Of a DNA stretch of 59,626 bases, positions 9,874 to 17,948 are shown in pieces. The notes under the pieces are model-generated. The model did not search any database and was not told the DNA's origin. It saw only the letters and a program-made list of their open reading frames with translations. Made by a program: the position numbers and the translations under genes. Location: positions 1-59,626 of the forward strand of contig CAIQGA010000060.1 in assembly GCA_903871235.1 (NCBI GenBank). Direction: 5' to 3'. Each line of letters begins with the position of its first letter. Position 1 is the stretch's first letter. The DNA is from an uncultured Chlorobiaceae bacterium. Lineage in GTDB: Bacteria > Bacteroidota > Chlorobiia > Chlorobiales > Chlorobiaceae.

Positions 9874-9961
9874 CAGAACGTATGCTCGATAAAGGCCAGC
9901 GTGCTGTCGAAGGTCTCCCTGCGAACAGTGCCTGCGACGACTGCTCTCTGGTATTGGCTCA

Positions 9962-10918
9962 TCATCCCTGCAACCCCGATGCTGCCGGAGTGCGCGTTGC
10001 CTCTGCGGCTTTGGCTTTCAGGGTGCGGAACTTGTCGCTGACCGCCTCGATTTTTGCTTCCCATGCCGGATCTGGTTTGGTCGATTCAGCCTCCTTCAGA
10101 AAAGTGAGAAGTGTTGAGGTGCATGCAATCGGATCGAAAAGAATCCATTTTGCCGATATGCCAAGAAAAATGGCCAGCACAAAAAGCGCAAACTTTAAAA
10201 ATCCAAGGGATGCAGGAAGAAACAAGGCGAGAACACCAAGCGGAATCATAAAAAGAATGGTCGTCGCCACAACAAACACATAACTCAGAAGCGTCAAGGC
10301 CACGGCATTCTTGAGCAGCGCTTTCCATGACTGGCAGTAGATGATAATCCCTGATTTTGCCGCATCAAAAACATTCTCGTTTCCGGTACGAAAGGTATAG
10401 GCGATAACCGACTCATCAATATAGGTCAAACTGAAATTCACGATACGCTGCACCATACTTGCAAGACCCTCAAATGCCGGTATGGGCAAAACGTTCATCA
10501 CATTAAAGAGCGTCCGGTTGAGCGCAACAAGCACTCCCTTCACCAGTTGATCGACCAGGGCAAGCACACTCACCTCCTTGTAATAGTGCATCACCCGCTC
10601 TTTTGCCCACGAAGTCTGAGAGATACCCGACGGCAGGCTCCCTTTTGAGGCAATTTCCGTAATCAGGGCGATATGGCCCGCCTGAAGAAGATAGAGCACA
10701 TATTCACGCAGCAGTCTGAACCCAAAGCCGCCGGCAAAGAGCGCAATAAAAAAAAGCACAATCGCCGCGCCCCCCCCGAAGATGGCGCCAACAAGCACAA
10801 GAACCGCAAGAAAAAACGCCACAGCAAAGGCAACAGCGCCGTACACCCCGGCTCGATAGAACAGATAGACCTTTGTTTGCGCCACAATTTTTATGGCTTC
10901 ACCAAGTTGCAGACCCAT
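9962..10918 (-). CDS. Uncharacterised polytopic membrane protein
   Basis: I do not recognise a named family. The 318-residue protein has two close hydrophobic segments near the N terminus (residues about 22-65), an amphipathic middle, and two or three more membrane segments between about 205 and 265 (ALTLLSYVFVVATTILF and FALFVLAIFLGI). The C-terminal 45 residues are charged and probably cytoplasmic (DKFRTLKAKAAEATRTP). An EAIKIVAQTKVYLFYRAG start suggests a cytoplasmic N terminus. It lies upstream of the Nramp-Usp pair on the same strand with an 88-base gap, so co-transcription is possible. Function unknown. Confidence 0.75.
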   Translation of the reverse strand: MGLQLGEAIKIVAQTKVYLFYRAGVYGAVAFAVAFFLAVLVLVGAIFGGGAAIVLFFIALFAGGFGFRLLREYVLYLLQAGHIALITEIASKGSLPSGISQTSWAKERVMHYYKEVSVLALVDQLVKGVLVALNRTLFNVMNVLPIPAFEGLASMVQRIVNFSLTYIDESVIAYTFRTGNENVFDAAKSGIIIYCQSWKALLKNAVALTLLSYVFVVATTILFMIPLGVLALFLPASLGFLKFALFVLAIFLGISAKWILFDPIACTSTLLTFLKEAESTKPDPAWEAKIEAVSDKFRTLKAKAAEATRTPAASGLQG

Positions 10919-11239
10919 AGAAACGCTCCGTTAATTCCATTTTACACCGAATTGACTTTTATTGCAACACGCAGCCCTGTACGCAATGCTACATTCCACA
11001 ACAAAGAGAAGCTGGCTTCTGCAACAAGCCTCATGATGATGTATGGAAGTAACTCTATACGACACTACCCGAAAATGTAGAACGAATATAGTGAAAATTG
11101 CGGTATTACCAGTATTTTCCTTTGCTTGCAGTGCGGTATGCAATGGCGTAATTCAAAACTGGACACTGTAGATATTCAACGCCGGGAGGAGCAAAAAAAC
11201 TGCTGAACGGTAAAACCGTTATCGCTCTTCTACTCAAAC
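10919..11239. other. Non-coding gap of 321 bases
   Basis: I find no convincing gene here. A 70-codon open frame on the minus strand (10931-11143) has a cysteine-rich, low-quality translation and no ribosome-binding site. A short palindrome, AACGGTAAAACCGTT, lies near 11205 and could be a weak hairpin. The right part probably carries the 3' end of the small toxin-antitoxin transcript. Confidence 0.4.
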
Positions 11240-11419
11240 CTATGCTGCTGCTGACTTGTTGGCAGGTGTTCCATAAGTCAGTTTTAATTCCAACCGAGCC
11301 GCCAAAGCTTCTATTCTGGCATGGGTATCTGCAACATATTTGGCAAGATCGTGCTCAGCTCTTTCGTCCAGAATTTTTTGGGTTTTGACTTTTTCGATCA
11401 GAAGTTCATTATCATTCAT
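11240..11419 (-). CDS. Small helical protein, probable partner of the PIN gene
   Basis: This 59-residue frame begins MNDNELLIEKVKTQKILDER and continues with a helical DLAKYVADTHARIEALAARLE stretch, ending NKSAAA. It is strongly amphipathic and has no membrane segment. Its ATG overlaps the last eight bases of the truncated PIN-domain gene on the same strand, the arrangement expected of a two-gene toxin-antitoxin module. I do not recognise the family. A role as accessory or antitoxin partner is inferred from position only. With the PIN gene broken it may now be a relic. Confidence 0.5.
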   Translation of the reverse strand: MNDNELLIEKVKTQKILDERAEHDLAKYVADTHARIEALAARLELKLTYGTPANKSAAA

Positions 11420-11735
11420 CAGGTTTCTCCGAAAATAATTCTAATGGAGTGACAATTTCCGGTGTCGGCAGGTTCAATCGGGCATTTATCACACGAATAT
11501 GCTGGCGTTTGTTGGCATTCGCCAAGTGATTGCAGTTCCAGGTTAATAAAAAATCAATTTTATAAAACGAGGCGTATGCCAAATGCAAGGCATCCCCCTT
11601 GAGGGCGCATGGCATAAAATAATTGTCCAGGTAGATTTGAGCTATATCAACTATTTGCCGGTCAGGCATCAGAAGCGCGATGACTCTCCCTGCGTATGAC
11701 GGTGGGGCCAACTGACGACACCGTTGGTTCTGCAA
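11412..11735 (-). pseudogene. PIN-domain (VapC-like) toxin, N-terminally truncated
   Basis: The C-terminal half of a PIN-domain protein is clear: IAQIYLDNYFMP, then GDALHLAYAS, DFLLTWNCNHLANA and a C terminus TPEIVTPLELF. PIN proteins are metal-dependent RNases, and the acidic residues of the active site are split between the two halves. The N-terminal half with the first Asp is missing, and an in-frame stop lies just upstream of the apparent start. The first 25 or so residues of the open frame do not look like PIN. I conclude it is a decayed toxin, not active as it stands. Confidence 0.65.
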
Positions 11736-11772
11736 AGAACAATTCGGTTACTCGACTTCACGTCGCACATGG

Positions 11773-12210
11773 TTAAAAAGCCCGAACAGCCCGAACTCGA
11801 ATATCGGCCGCCTTACCGCACTGGGCCTGGAACCCAACGTTGAAGTTCTGGTACCATGCGATATACGCACCGTCCTCCGTAGAACTCCAGTAGTAGCCGT
11901 AATCCGCAAAACCGCCAACATCATCCTTACGGAGATAGAGCTGATTCAGTTGCCAACGGTTCGGCAAGAACCAGTCACTATAACCATTACTCACCAGCCT
12001 ATTACAGACCGATTTTACATCCGACCAGATAAAATATCCTTCATCCATACCCGAAGAGTGACCCCGCATATCCTCCTTTGCGGCAACAAGACCGTGTTGA
12101 CCTGTGCCATCAACATAAAAAACAATACCACCTCGATACTGTTCACCAATTGTGACCGCAAAAGAAACTGCTGAAACCAACACCATACTCAAACTGGTGA
12201 ACAAAAGCAC
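11773..12210 (-). CDS. Secreted DUF1566-domain protein
   Basis: The product is a 145-residue exported protein starting at GTG with a short signal segment (MLLFTSLSMVLVSAVSFA). The mature part has the repeating pattern of the DUF1566/Lcl C-terminal fold: GGIVFYVDGTGQHGLVAAKED, then SNGYSDWFLPNRWQLNQLY, YYWSST and a C terminus IRVRAVRAF. In other bacteria the domain is found on surface adhesin-like proteins. No substrate or partner is evident. It sits between broken toxin-antitoxin genes, which suggests a region that gains and loses accessory genes. Confidence 0.75.
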   Translation of the reverse strand: MLLFTSLSMVLVSAVSFAVTIGEQYRGGIVFYVDGTGQHGLVAAKEDMRGHSSGMDEGYFIWSDVKSVCNRLVSNGYSDWFLPNRWQLNQLYLRKDDVGGFADYGYYWSSTEDGAYIAWYQNFNVGFQAQCGKAADIRVRAVRAF

Positions 12211-12314
12211 TATCTATAACCGGGCAAAGCAAGCTTTAGCAAGAAGTTTCATGATGATTGCTGTTTGGTTCCAGGGATTTGTGAAAACACTTTCAATGTA
12301 CAAGTTACTTTATT

Positions 12315-12803
12315 TCAGTGTGTCAGGGCAAAATTGATAACCGTTTGGCTGAGCCAGATGCCGTGCTCACGCATCCGGCTTATTGCATCAGGCATGGAGA
12401 CGCTATACCCTTTAGATTTTGCTTTCAGCAGTACACCGATAGCGCCGGTAACATTCAGGTTTGACAAACGAGCAGTACGCCTGCCAAGGAGTTCATCAAT
12501 GCATACCAGAGTAATGCCAAGCTGCAAGGCGGTTTGTATGACCGACGCTTCTCCGCTATCAAGGGTGTTTTACAAATAGGGCATGAGCTCCAATGGCTCG
12601 GGGCTAATGTCCAGCCATGATGCCTGCTCAAATACCTCAATTCCAAAAGCATCGCGCCCACCAGCCCTGATTTCTTTAGCCACCTCATAGGGGACGACAA
12701 CCCTTGAGTACAAACAACGAAGCACATCAAGGTTTCCGGTTGCGGCAGTCAATGCAATAAGTGGCGTGGTGTTGATAACAACCACTTTGGTTTGATCAGG
12801 CAT
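12315..12803 (-). pseudogene. DUF3368 PIN-like toxin interrupted by one in-frame stop
   Basis: Two open segments are in the same frame and together make a complete DUF3368 protein of about 162 residues. The first reads MPDQTKVVVINTTPLIALT and ends at MPYL. A single TAA at 12570-12572 follows, and the frame continues as NTLDSGEASVIQTALQLG and ITLVCIDELLGRRTAR to the usual C terminus. There is no frameshift and nothing is missing. The start overlaps the UPF0175 antitoxin stop by eight bases. The simplest reading is a recent nonsense mutation that disarmed the toxin. A sequencing error or readthrough cannot be excluded. Confidence 0.8.
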
Positions 12804-13044
12804 TGCTGACATCCTGGGCAAGTTCGTTCTGATCAAGATCAATCATTGGGACACCATATCGGTGCAGTTCAGCCAGAAATTCTACCCTGCTCATGCCGAT
12901 GAGCGTAGCAGCCATCCCCGACGAGAGCCGTTTCATTTCAAAAAGTTTGATGGCCATAGCCAATTTGGCCTCTTTTATGAATTGCTGCGGTGTGCATTGA
13001 GCTGCATCAGGCACATTGCCTGGCACTTCAAGAAGGAGTTGCAT
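12796..13044 (-). CDS. UPF0175 family antitoxin
   Basis: This 82-residue protein has the UPF0175 pattern: an N-terminal VPGNVPDAAQ strand region, a helical EAKLAMAIKLFEMKRLSSGMAATLIG segment that forms the DNA-binding part, and SRVEFLAELHRYGVPMIDLD at the end. Members of the family are usually the antitoxin upstream of a DUF3368 PIN-like toxin, exactly the arrangement here, with an eight-base overlap. It probably represses its own promoter in the gap before cydD. It appears intact although its toxin partner carries a stop codon. Confidence 0.82.
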   Translation of the reverse strand: MQLLLEVPGNVPDAAQCTPQQFIKEAKLAMAIKLFEMKRLSSGMAATLIGMSRVEFLAELHRYGVPMIDLDQNELAQDVSNA

Positions 13045-13229
13045 GATTTTCTATGCTCAAACATTATCAGGACACCCGGATCGGTGTGGGTCGACTCAAC
13101 ATCAAGAAGCACATTTTTTACGATAAAAAGAACAAACTTTTGTACTCAACCCTTGACAGCCAGAATACTTTAACACCCCCCCCGGGAACTCATTACCCCC
13201 ATTAACCATTCCCATACAAGCCTACCCCA

Positions 13230-13258
13230 TTGCATACAATCCTTTTATTATGTACACT
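13230..13258 (+). promoter_or_regulatory. Candidate promoter of cydDC
   Basis: TTGCAT at 13230-13235 and TACACT at 13253-13258 are separated by 17 bases and lie 36 bases before the cydD start codon. The spacing fits a sigma70-type promoter, although both hexamers deviate from consensus. Nothing else in the gap between the divergent antitoxin and cydD looks better. Confidence 0.4.
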
Positions 13259-13294
13259 ATAACCCCTTTTCAAAAAAACGGACACGCATGAACC

Positions 13295-15034
13295 ATGAAT
13301 ATTGACCGGCGCCTCTTTCAGTTACTTAAAGAAGATGGGCGGCCCTTTATTGTTTCGATCATATCGGGAGTTCTGGCTGCCGCAATGCTGATTGCCCAGG
13401 CATTCTACCTCAGCCTGGTGATCGACAGCGCCTTTATCCAGAAGAGCGGCATAGAGAGACTTGTGCTGCCTCTCGGCCTTTTTGCGCTCTTCAGCAGCCT
13501 GCGGATGGCCTTCAACTGGTTCTCCCATACCGAAGCGAACCGGGGCACGCTCATTATCCGCGAGAAAGTCTTCACCCGGCTCATCAGCACGGTTGGCACC
13601 CTCGGGCCACTCTATGCCAAGTCGGTGCAGAGCGGACGGCTCAGTACCACCCTGCTGAAAGGGGTTGAAGCGCTCGATGCCTATTACAGTCAGTATATTC
13701 CGCAGCTCTTTTTTGCTCTCTTTACGCCGCTCCTGATTGCGGGCACCATCATGCCCGGCGACCCTATCTCCGGCACCATTTTGCTCCTCACGGCGCCCCT
13801 TATCCCCGTCTTCATGATTCTGATCGGAAAATCGGCCAGCGCCATGACTGAAAAGCAATGGAAAACCATGAGCCGAATGAGCGGCTTCTTTCTTGATGTG
13901 CTGCAAGGGCTGCCAACCCTGAAACTCTTTGCGCAGAGCAAGCGGCAGCACGACGCTATCGAAGAGTCAGGCGAAAGCTTTCGCCACGCCACCATGCGCG
14001 TGTTGAAAGTGGCCTTTCTCTCCTCCCTGACGCTTGAGCTGGTGGGCACCATCGGCATGGCAATCATTGCTGTCGGTATCGGGCTCCGTCTTATGGGTGG
14101 AAAACTCACCTTTCAGCACGCGCTCTTTGTGCTGATACTCACCCCCGACTTCTACCTCCCGCTGCGTCAGCTCGGCACCAAATTTCATGCCGGGATGGAG
14201 GGTGTCAGCGCCTCCAAGGAGATCTTTGCCATTCTTGACCAGAGTCTCCCTGCTCCTGTGCAGCAGGCCGCCGTTGGGGTGCAGGAGAGCGCCGGAAGGA
14301 GCCCCATAGCCTTCACTGACCTTACCTACAGCTATCCAGGAAGCTCCCGACCGGCACTTGAGGGGATCAACGCTATCATTCCCGCCGGAAAAACCACCGC
14401 CATCATCGGGCCGAGCGGTGCAGGAAAGAGTACCCTGATCAACCTGCTCCTCCGATTTCAGGTGCCCGGTGAAGGGAACATCACCATTGACGGCAACCCG
14501 ATTCACGCCATCCCGCTTGAGGAGTGGCACGCCCAGATTTCATGGGTTCCGCAGCACCCCTACCTCTTCAACGCCACCTTGAGGGAGAATATTCTCCTTG
14601 CGCGACCGGATGCATCAGCAGAGCAGGTCGAGAGCGCCCTGACAAAGAGCGGCCTGACTACTTTTGTGGGCTCGCTGCCCGATGGCCTTGAGACCATGAT
14701 TGGCGAACAGGGGGCCCGGCTGAGCGGAGGAGAGGCGCAACGGGTGGCACTTGCCCGCGCCTTCCTGAAAAACGCCTCGCTGCTGGTGCTCGACGAACCA
14801 ACCTCACACACCGACCCGGAGCTCGAAGCAACGCTACGCCGTTCCATCCAGGAGCTGATGAAAGGCAGAACCACCCTTATTATTGCCCATCGGCTCGAAA
14901 CTATACGATCCGCTGAACAGATTATCGTTGTCAACGAGGGAAAAATCACCCAGTGCGGCACCCATGACGAGCTGATCGCCAATGGAGGCTTTTATCAGGA
15001 GGCACTCCTTCTGCAACAGGACAACCACTCATGA
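13295..15034 (+). CDS. cydD: Thiol reductant ABC exporter subunit CydD
   Basis: CydDC exports glutathione or cysteine-type thiols to the periplasm and is needed for assembly of cytochrome bd oxidase. The protein has a six-helix membrane domain over roughly the first 310 residues, then an ATPase domain. Walker A is GPSGAGKST near residue 371, the signature LSGGEAQRVALARAF near 475, and Walker B VLDEPTSHTD just after. Length 579 residues is standard. The stop overlaps the cydC start in ATGA. No cydAB genes are in the window, so the oxidase must be elsewhere if present. Confidence 0.9.
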   Translation: MNIDRRLFQLLKEDGRPFIVSIISGVLAAAMLIAQAFYLSLVIDSAFIQKSGIERLVLPLGLFALFSSLRMAFNWFSHTEANRGTLIIREKVFTRLISTVGTLGPLYAKSVQSGRLSTTLLKGVEALDAYYSQYIPQLFFALFTPLLIAGTIMPGDPISGTILLLTAPLIPVFMILIGKSASAMTEKQWKTMSRMSGFFLDVLQGLPTLKLFAQSKRQHDAIEESGESFRHATMRVLKVAFLSSLTLELVGTIGMAIIAVGIGLRLMGGKLTFQHALFVLILTPDFYLPLRQLGTKFHAGMEGVSASKEIFAILDQSLPAPVQQAAVGVQESAGRSPIAFTDLTYSYPGSSRPALEGINAIIPAGKTTAIIGPSGAGKSTLINLLLRFQVPGEGNITIDGNPIHAIPLEEWHAQISWVPQHPYLFNATLRENILLARPDASAEQVESALTKSGLTTFVGSLPDGLETMIGEQGARLSGGEAQRVALARAFLKNASLLVLDEPTSHTDPELEATLRRSIQELMKGRTTLIIAHRLETIRSAEQIIVVNEGKITQCGTHDELIANGGFYQEALLLQQDNHS

Positions 15035-16749
15035 AAACTTTTTTTCGCCTTATTGCACTGGTCAAGCCATACTTCTGGTGGATGGCCCTCGCCGCACTCA
15101 TTGGCTTTGCCACCACCGGCAGCGGCATCGGGCTTCTCATGACCTCCGCCTACATTATCGCCAAAGCGGCCCTGCAACCGCCGATGGTGACGCTTCAGCT
15201 CGGCATTGCGGGAGTGCGCTTTTTCGGTCTTGCACGGGGAGTCTTCCGCTACGCTGAACGGCTCATCTCCCACAACATCACCTTCAAGATTCTCGCAAAA
15301 CTGCGGTTATGGTTTTACGACGCCATTGAGCCCCTCGCACCGGCACGTCTCATGCACTTCAAGAGCGGCGACCTGCTGCAACGGGTTGTTGACGACATCC
15401 AGAGCCTTGAAAATATCTACACCCGAGTGATCGGCCCGCCACTCACCGCACTGCTTGTGGCTGCGCTGATGTGGTCTCTCCTCGGCGTCTACTCGCTGCA
15501 GGCGGCGCTGCTTATCCTCTGTTTTCACACCCTTGCAGGCATCGGTGTCCCGCTCCTCACCCGCCAGTTGAGCCGTGGCGTTCAGGTCGGCATCATGAAC
15601 CACAAGGCGGAGCAGCAGGTGCTGGCGCTCGACCTCTTTCAGGGGATAGGAGAGCTGCAACTTTACGGACAACTTCCGGCGCACCTCGCCGCCATGCAGA
15701 GTACCGAGAGCGGCAAGCTCCAGCTCCAAAGAAAGAACGCCATCATCGAAGGGCTGCACGAATCGCTCACCGGCCTTCTCATGAACGGCGCCCTCATCGC
15801 CATTCTCTGGGCGCTCATCCCCTCAATCTCTACCGGAGCGGTCAACGGGATTTCGCTCACTGTCATTACCCTCGCCGTCATGGCCTCCTTCGAGCCCTTT
15901 CTCCCGCTGCCCTCCACCCTCAAGCACCTCGAAGCCGACCAGCACGCCGGAGAGCGCCTTTTTGAAATTCTTGATGCCAAGCCGGAGACCGTTGCACCTG
16001 CCACTCCCCTGCACTTTCCGGCAGAGCATACCATTCAGGTAGAGAAGCTCAGCTTCACCTACCCCGGCAGTACTGCAAAAGCGCTCGACCGCATCACCTT
16101 CACCGTTCTCCCCGGAGAGCATATCGCCATTGTCGGCCCGAGCGGCGCAGGCAAATCGACCATCACCTCACTCTTCATGCGCTTCTGGAACAGCAGTGAA
16201 GGGAGCATCTCCATCGGAGGCCACAACATCACCCTTTTCGACCCCGAAGAGCTGCGCCGCCAGATAGCCCTCGTCTCGCAGCGCACCTACCTCTTCGCCG
16301 AAACCATCCGCGAAAACCTGACCCTTGCCGGGCCGGAAGCCACCGACGACGATATCAAAAAAGCACTCACCGCCGCCGGGCTCAGCCACTTCACCGCAAA
16401 GCTCGACGAATGGTGCGGCCAGCACGGCATGAAACTGAGCGGAGGAGAGCGCCAGCGCATCGCCATCGCCCGAGTCCTGCTGCAACGTGCCCCCATCATG
16501 ATTCTTGATGAAGCAACCGCCAACCTTGATGGCGTTACGGAGAGAGAGGTGACCCAGACCCTGAACGCCATCAGTGCGGGGAAAACGCTGATAACCATTA
16601 CCCATCGATCAAAGGCAATGGAGCAGTACGACCGGATTCTTGTGCTTGAAAAGGGCAAGATTGTGGAGCAGGGTGTGCATGGGGAGTTGATGCAGGGGAA
16701 TGGGCTTTATCGAAGAATGTGGGAGTTGCAGCATGTGGCATCCACATAA
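15031..16749 (+). CDS. cydC: Thiol reductant ABC exporter subunit CydC
   Basis: This is the second half of the heterodimeric CydDC exporter. A membrane domain occupies about residues 1-310. The ATPase domain has Walker A GPSGAGKST near residue 368, signature LSGGERQRIAIARVL near 468, and Walker B MILDEATANLD near 490. Length 572 residues is normal and the gene looks intact. Its 3' part, from about 15877 onward, has a second, decayed copy at 23992-24470. The stop at 16747-16749 touches the stop of a convergent HicB fragment with no gap, so the island begins exactly here. Confidence 0.92.
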   Translation: MKTFFRLIALVKPYFWWMALAALIGFATTGSGIGLLMTSAYIIAKAALQPPMVTLQLGIAGVRFFGLARGVFRYAERLISHNITFKILAKLRLWFYDAIEPLAPARLMHFKSGDLLQRVVDDIQSLENIYTRVIGPPLTALLVAALMWSLLGVYSLQAALLILCFHTLAGIGVPLLTRQLSRGVQVGIMNHKAEQQVLALDLFQGIGELQLYGQLPAHLAAMQSTESGKLQLQRKNAIIEGLHESLTGLLMNGALIAILWALIPSISTGAVNGISLTVITLAVMASFEPFLPLPSTLKHLEADQHAGERLFEILDAKPETVAPATPLHFPAEHTIQVEKLSFTYPGSTAKALDRITFTVLPGEHIAIVGPSGAGKSTITSLFMRFWNSSEGSISIGGHNITLFDPEELRRQIALVSQRTYLFAETIRENLTLAGPEATDDDIKKALTAAGLSHFTAKLDEWCGQHGMKLSGGERQRIAIARVLLQRAPIMILDEATANLDGVTEREVTQTLNAISAGKTLITITHRSKAMEQYDRILVLEKGKIVEQGVHGELMQGNGLYRRMWELQHVAST

Positions 16750-16905
16750 TCACGCATACATCAGCCGCCCCTTTGGTTCCGGCACCTGCCTTCCAAGAGT
16801 ATGAGCAGTCCCTACCCACTTGTCCATAACTCTTTGAGCATTCGTTAGAGCCTCTTCATAAGTCCCGCCATCGGCCATGCAGCCGGGAAGTTCCGGAACT
16901 TCCAC
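16750..16905 (-). pseudogene. HicB-like antitoxin fragment
   Basis: A 51-codon frame from a GTG at 16905 reads MEVPELPGCMADGGTYEEAL and continues TNAQRVMDKWVGTAHTLG, ending VPEPKGRLMYA. This is the HicB partial RNase-H fold, with the typical VPELPGC and GTYEEAL motifs. The first strand expected of HicB is not in a usable frame: an in-frame stop lies about 14 codons upstream of the GTG. No HicA toxin follows. The product, if made, would lack part of the fold. I call it a relic of a HicAB module cut at the cydC junction. Confidence 0.65.
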
Positions 16906-16962
16906 ATCAGTCCGTAGGTAATCGGCATCGGCATCTCCATTTGATACAGCTCGTTAAACAGA

Positions 16963-17157
16963 CTATGGTGCGGTATAAGCTAACGTGACGAGAATATCAT
17001 CCCGCTCAAGATCCTCATAGTCACCAAGAATATCATCAATGGTCATACCGCCAGCCAGCCATTCGAGCACATTTTCTACCGGATAACGCAGTCCGCGAAT
17101 ACATGGCTTGCCATGACAAATATTGGAGTCAATGGTGATACGATCAGGGATGTGCAT
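16963..17157 (-). pseudogene. DUF433 antitoxin-like protein, C-terminally shortened
   Basis: The ATG at 17157 gives MHIPDRITIDSNICHGKPCI, followed by RGLRYPVENVLEWLAGGMT and DYEDLERDDILVTLAYTAP. This is the DUF433 domain, a small winged-helix-like fold often found as the antitoxin of DUF5615 PIN-like toxins. Family members usually run 10-15 residues further after the LAY segment, so the end appears cut. The normal toxin partner is absent; a HicB fragment follows instead. A longer frame back to 17226 lacks a domain in its first 23 residues. The shortened protein might still fold, so loss of function is not proven. Confidence 0.6.
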
Positions 17158-17472
17158 CGTATGCTCTTCCTTGATAGGGTTATTTGCCGAAAAATCCCGT
17201 ATGGTGCATGAAAAACCATGCTTCAAACATACAACTTTCCAACACTATCCCTCTCATTCTGTCTTGAGCCGCTCGGCATTAAACTCAGCGGAGAAGAACA
17301 TTGTGGAGTATAGGAAATGAAACCTTATTGGCGTTATCTGAAAAAATGTATTATCATTAAAATGGTTGGGTAGGTTTTTATACAGGGAAGAGTCACGTAT
17401 TTTTTTACTTTTTTCACCAGCTCACAATGATGCAGGATTTCTTGAAGCTTATATTATAACGCCTATAAAAAC
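17158..17472. other. Non-coding gap with a possible cydC scrap
   Basis: No gene is evident in these 315 bases. Bases 17268-17297 match about 26 of 32 positions of cydC around its ABC signature codons (16418-16449), including the GGCAT, AAACT and CAGCGGAG blocks. This may be another piece of the same ancient cydC duplication. The right half is AT-rich and probably holds the promoter of the RelE-like gene. Confidence 0.4.
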
Positions 17473-17814
17473 ATGCGGATAACCGTCAAACGCAGGGCAG
17501 AGGTTGCGCTTCGATCACTGAGTCAGAGAGAGCAGGGGCAACTTTCACGAGCAATCAACGAGTTAACAGCAACCTCGCAAGAGGATTTTTATCATCACGC
17601 CAAGCTTCGCAAGCTGATTTCGGCAAATGGCGAAAACCTTTACACCTTTAGAGGAAACCAGAGCCTGCGAATGGTGTTGTCAGCAACCGACGATTCATGC
17701 ACGATTGAAGATATTCTTGATCATGATCGTCTGAAACAACTTCTTCCCGGGCGCGGAAAGCAGCTCTTGCCAAGTAGAGACAAACACCTGCTTCCAAGTT
17801 CGGAACGGCAATGA
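17473..17814 (+). CDS. RelE/ParE-like toxin with a repeated C-terminal tail
   Basis: The first 85 or so residues (MRITVKRRAEVALRSLSQRE, then HHAKLRKLISANGENLYTFR and LRMVLSATDDSCTIEDILDH) resemble small RelE/ParE-type ribonuclease toxins, with basic N-terminal helices and a C-terminal sheet ending in IEDILDHD. The last 26 residues are three near-copies of an eight-residue unit: QLLPGRGK, QLLPSRDK, HLLPSSER. At DNA level they are three adjacent 24-base units (17737-17808). No antitoxin gene adjoins. The assignment to RelE is by overall pattern and is moderate. Confidence 0.6.
   Translation: MRITVKRRAEVALRSLSQREQGQLSRAINELTATSQEDFYHHAKLRKLISANGENLYTFRGNQSLRMVLSATDDSCTIEDILDHDRLKQLLPGRGKQLLPSRDKHLLPSSERQ
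17737..17808 (+). repeat. Three tandem 24-base repeats inside the RelE-like gene
   Basis: Units 17737-17760, 17761-17784 and 17785-17808 each encode an (Q/H)LLPxxxx octapeptide. The DNA copies have diverged mainly at third positions, so the peptide pattern has been kept better than the bases. Confidence 0.7.
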
Positions 17815-17948
17815 AAAAGCTGCATCATCACACCTTTGACGCATTGAATGGCCGACAGGAGTGGATTGAATATTCAAAGCTTCTCTGTTCAAAATTGCTT
17901 TAAACTGCTGATAGAACCACCGATAACGAAACAGAGTATTGAACATCT

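Noticed and set aside
10931..11143. 70-codon minus-strand open frame in the gap upstream of the membrane protein
   Set aside because: Cysteine- and histidine-rich odd composition, no ribosome-binding site, no recognisable pattern.
12862..13173. 103-codon plus-strand open frame opposite the UPF0175 antitoxin
   Set aside because: It is antisense to a recognised antitoxin and ends in a stretch with no coding character.
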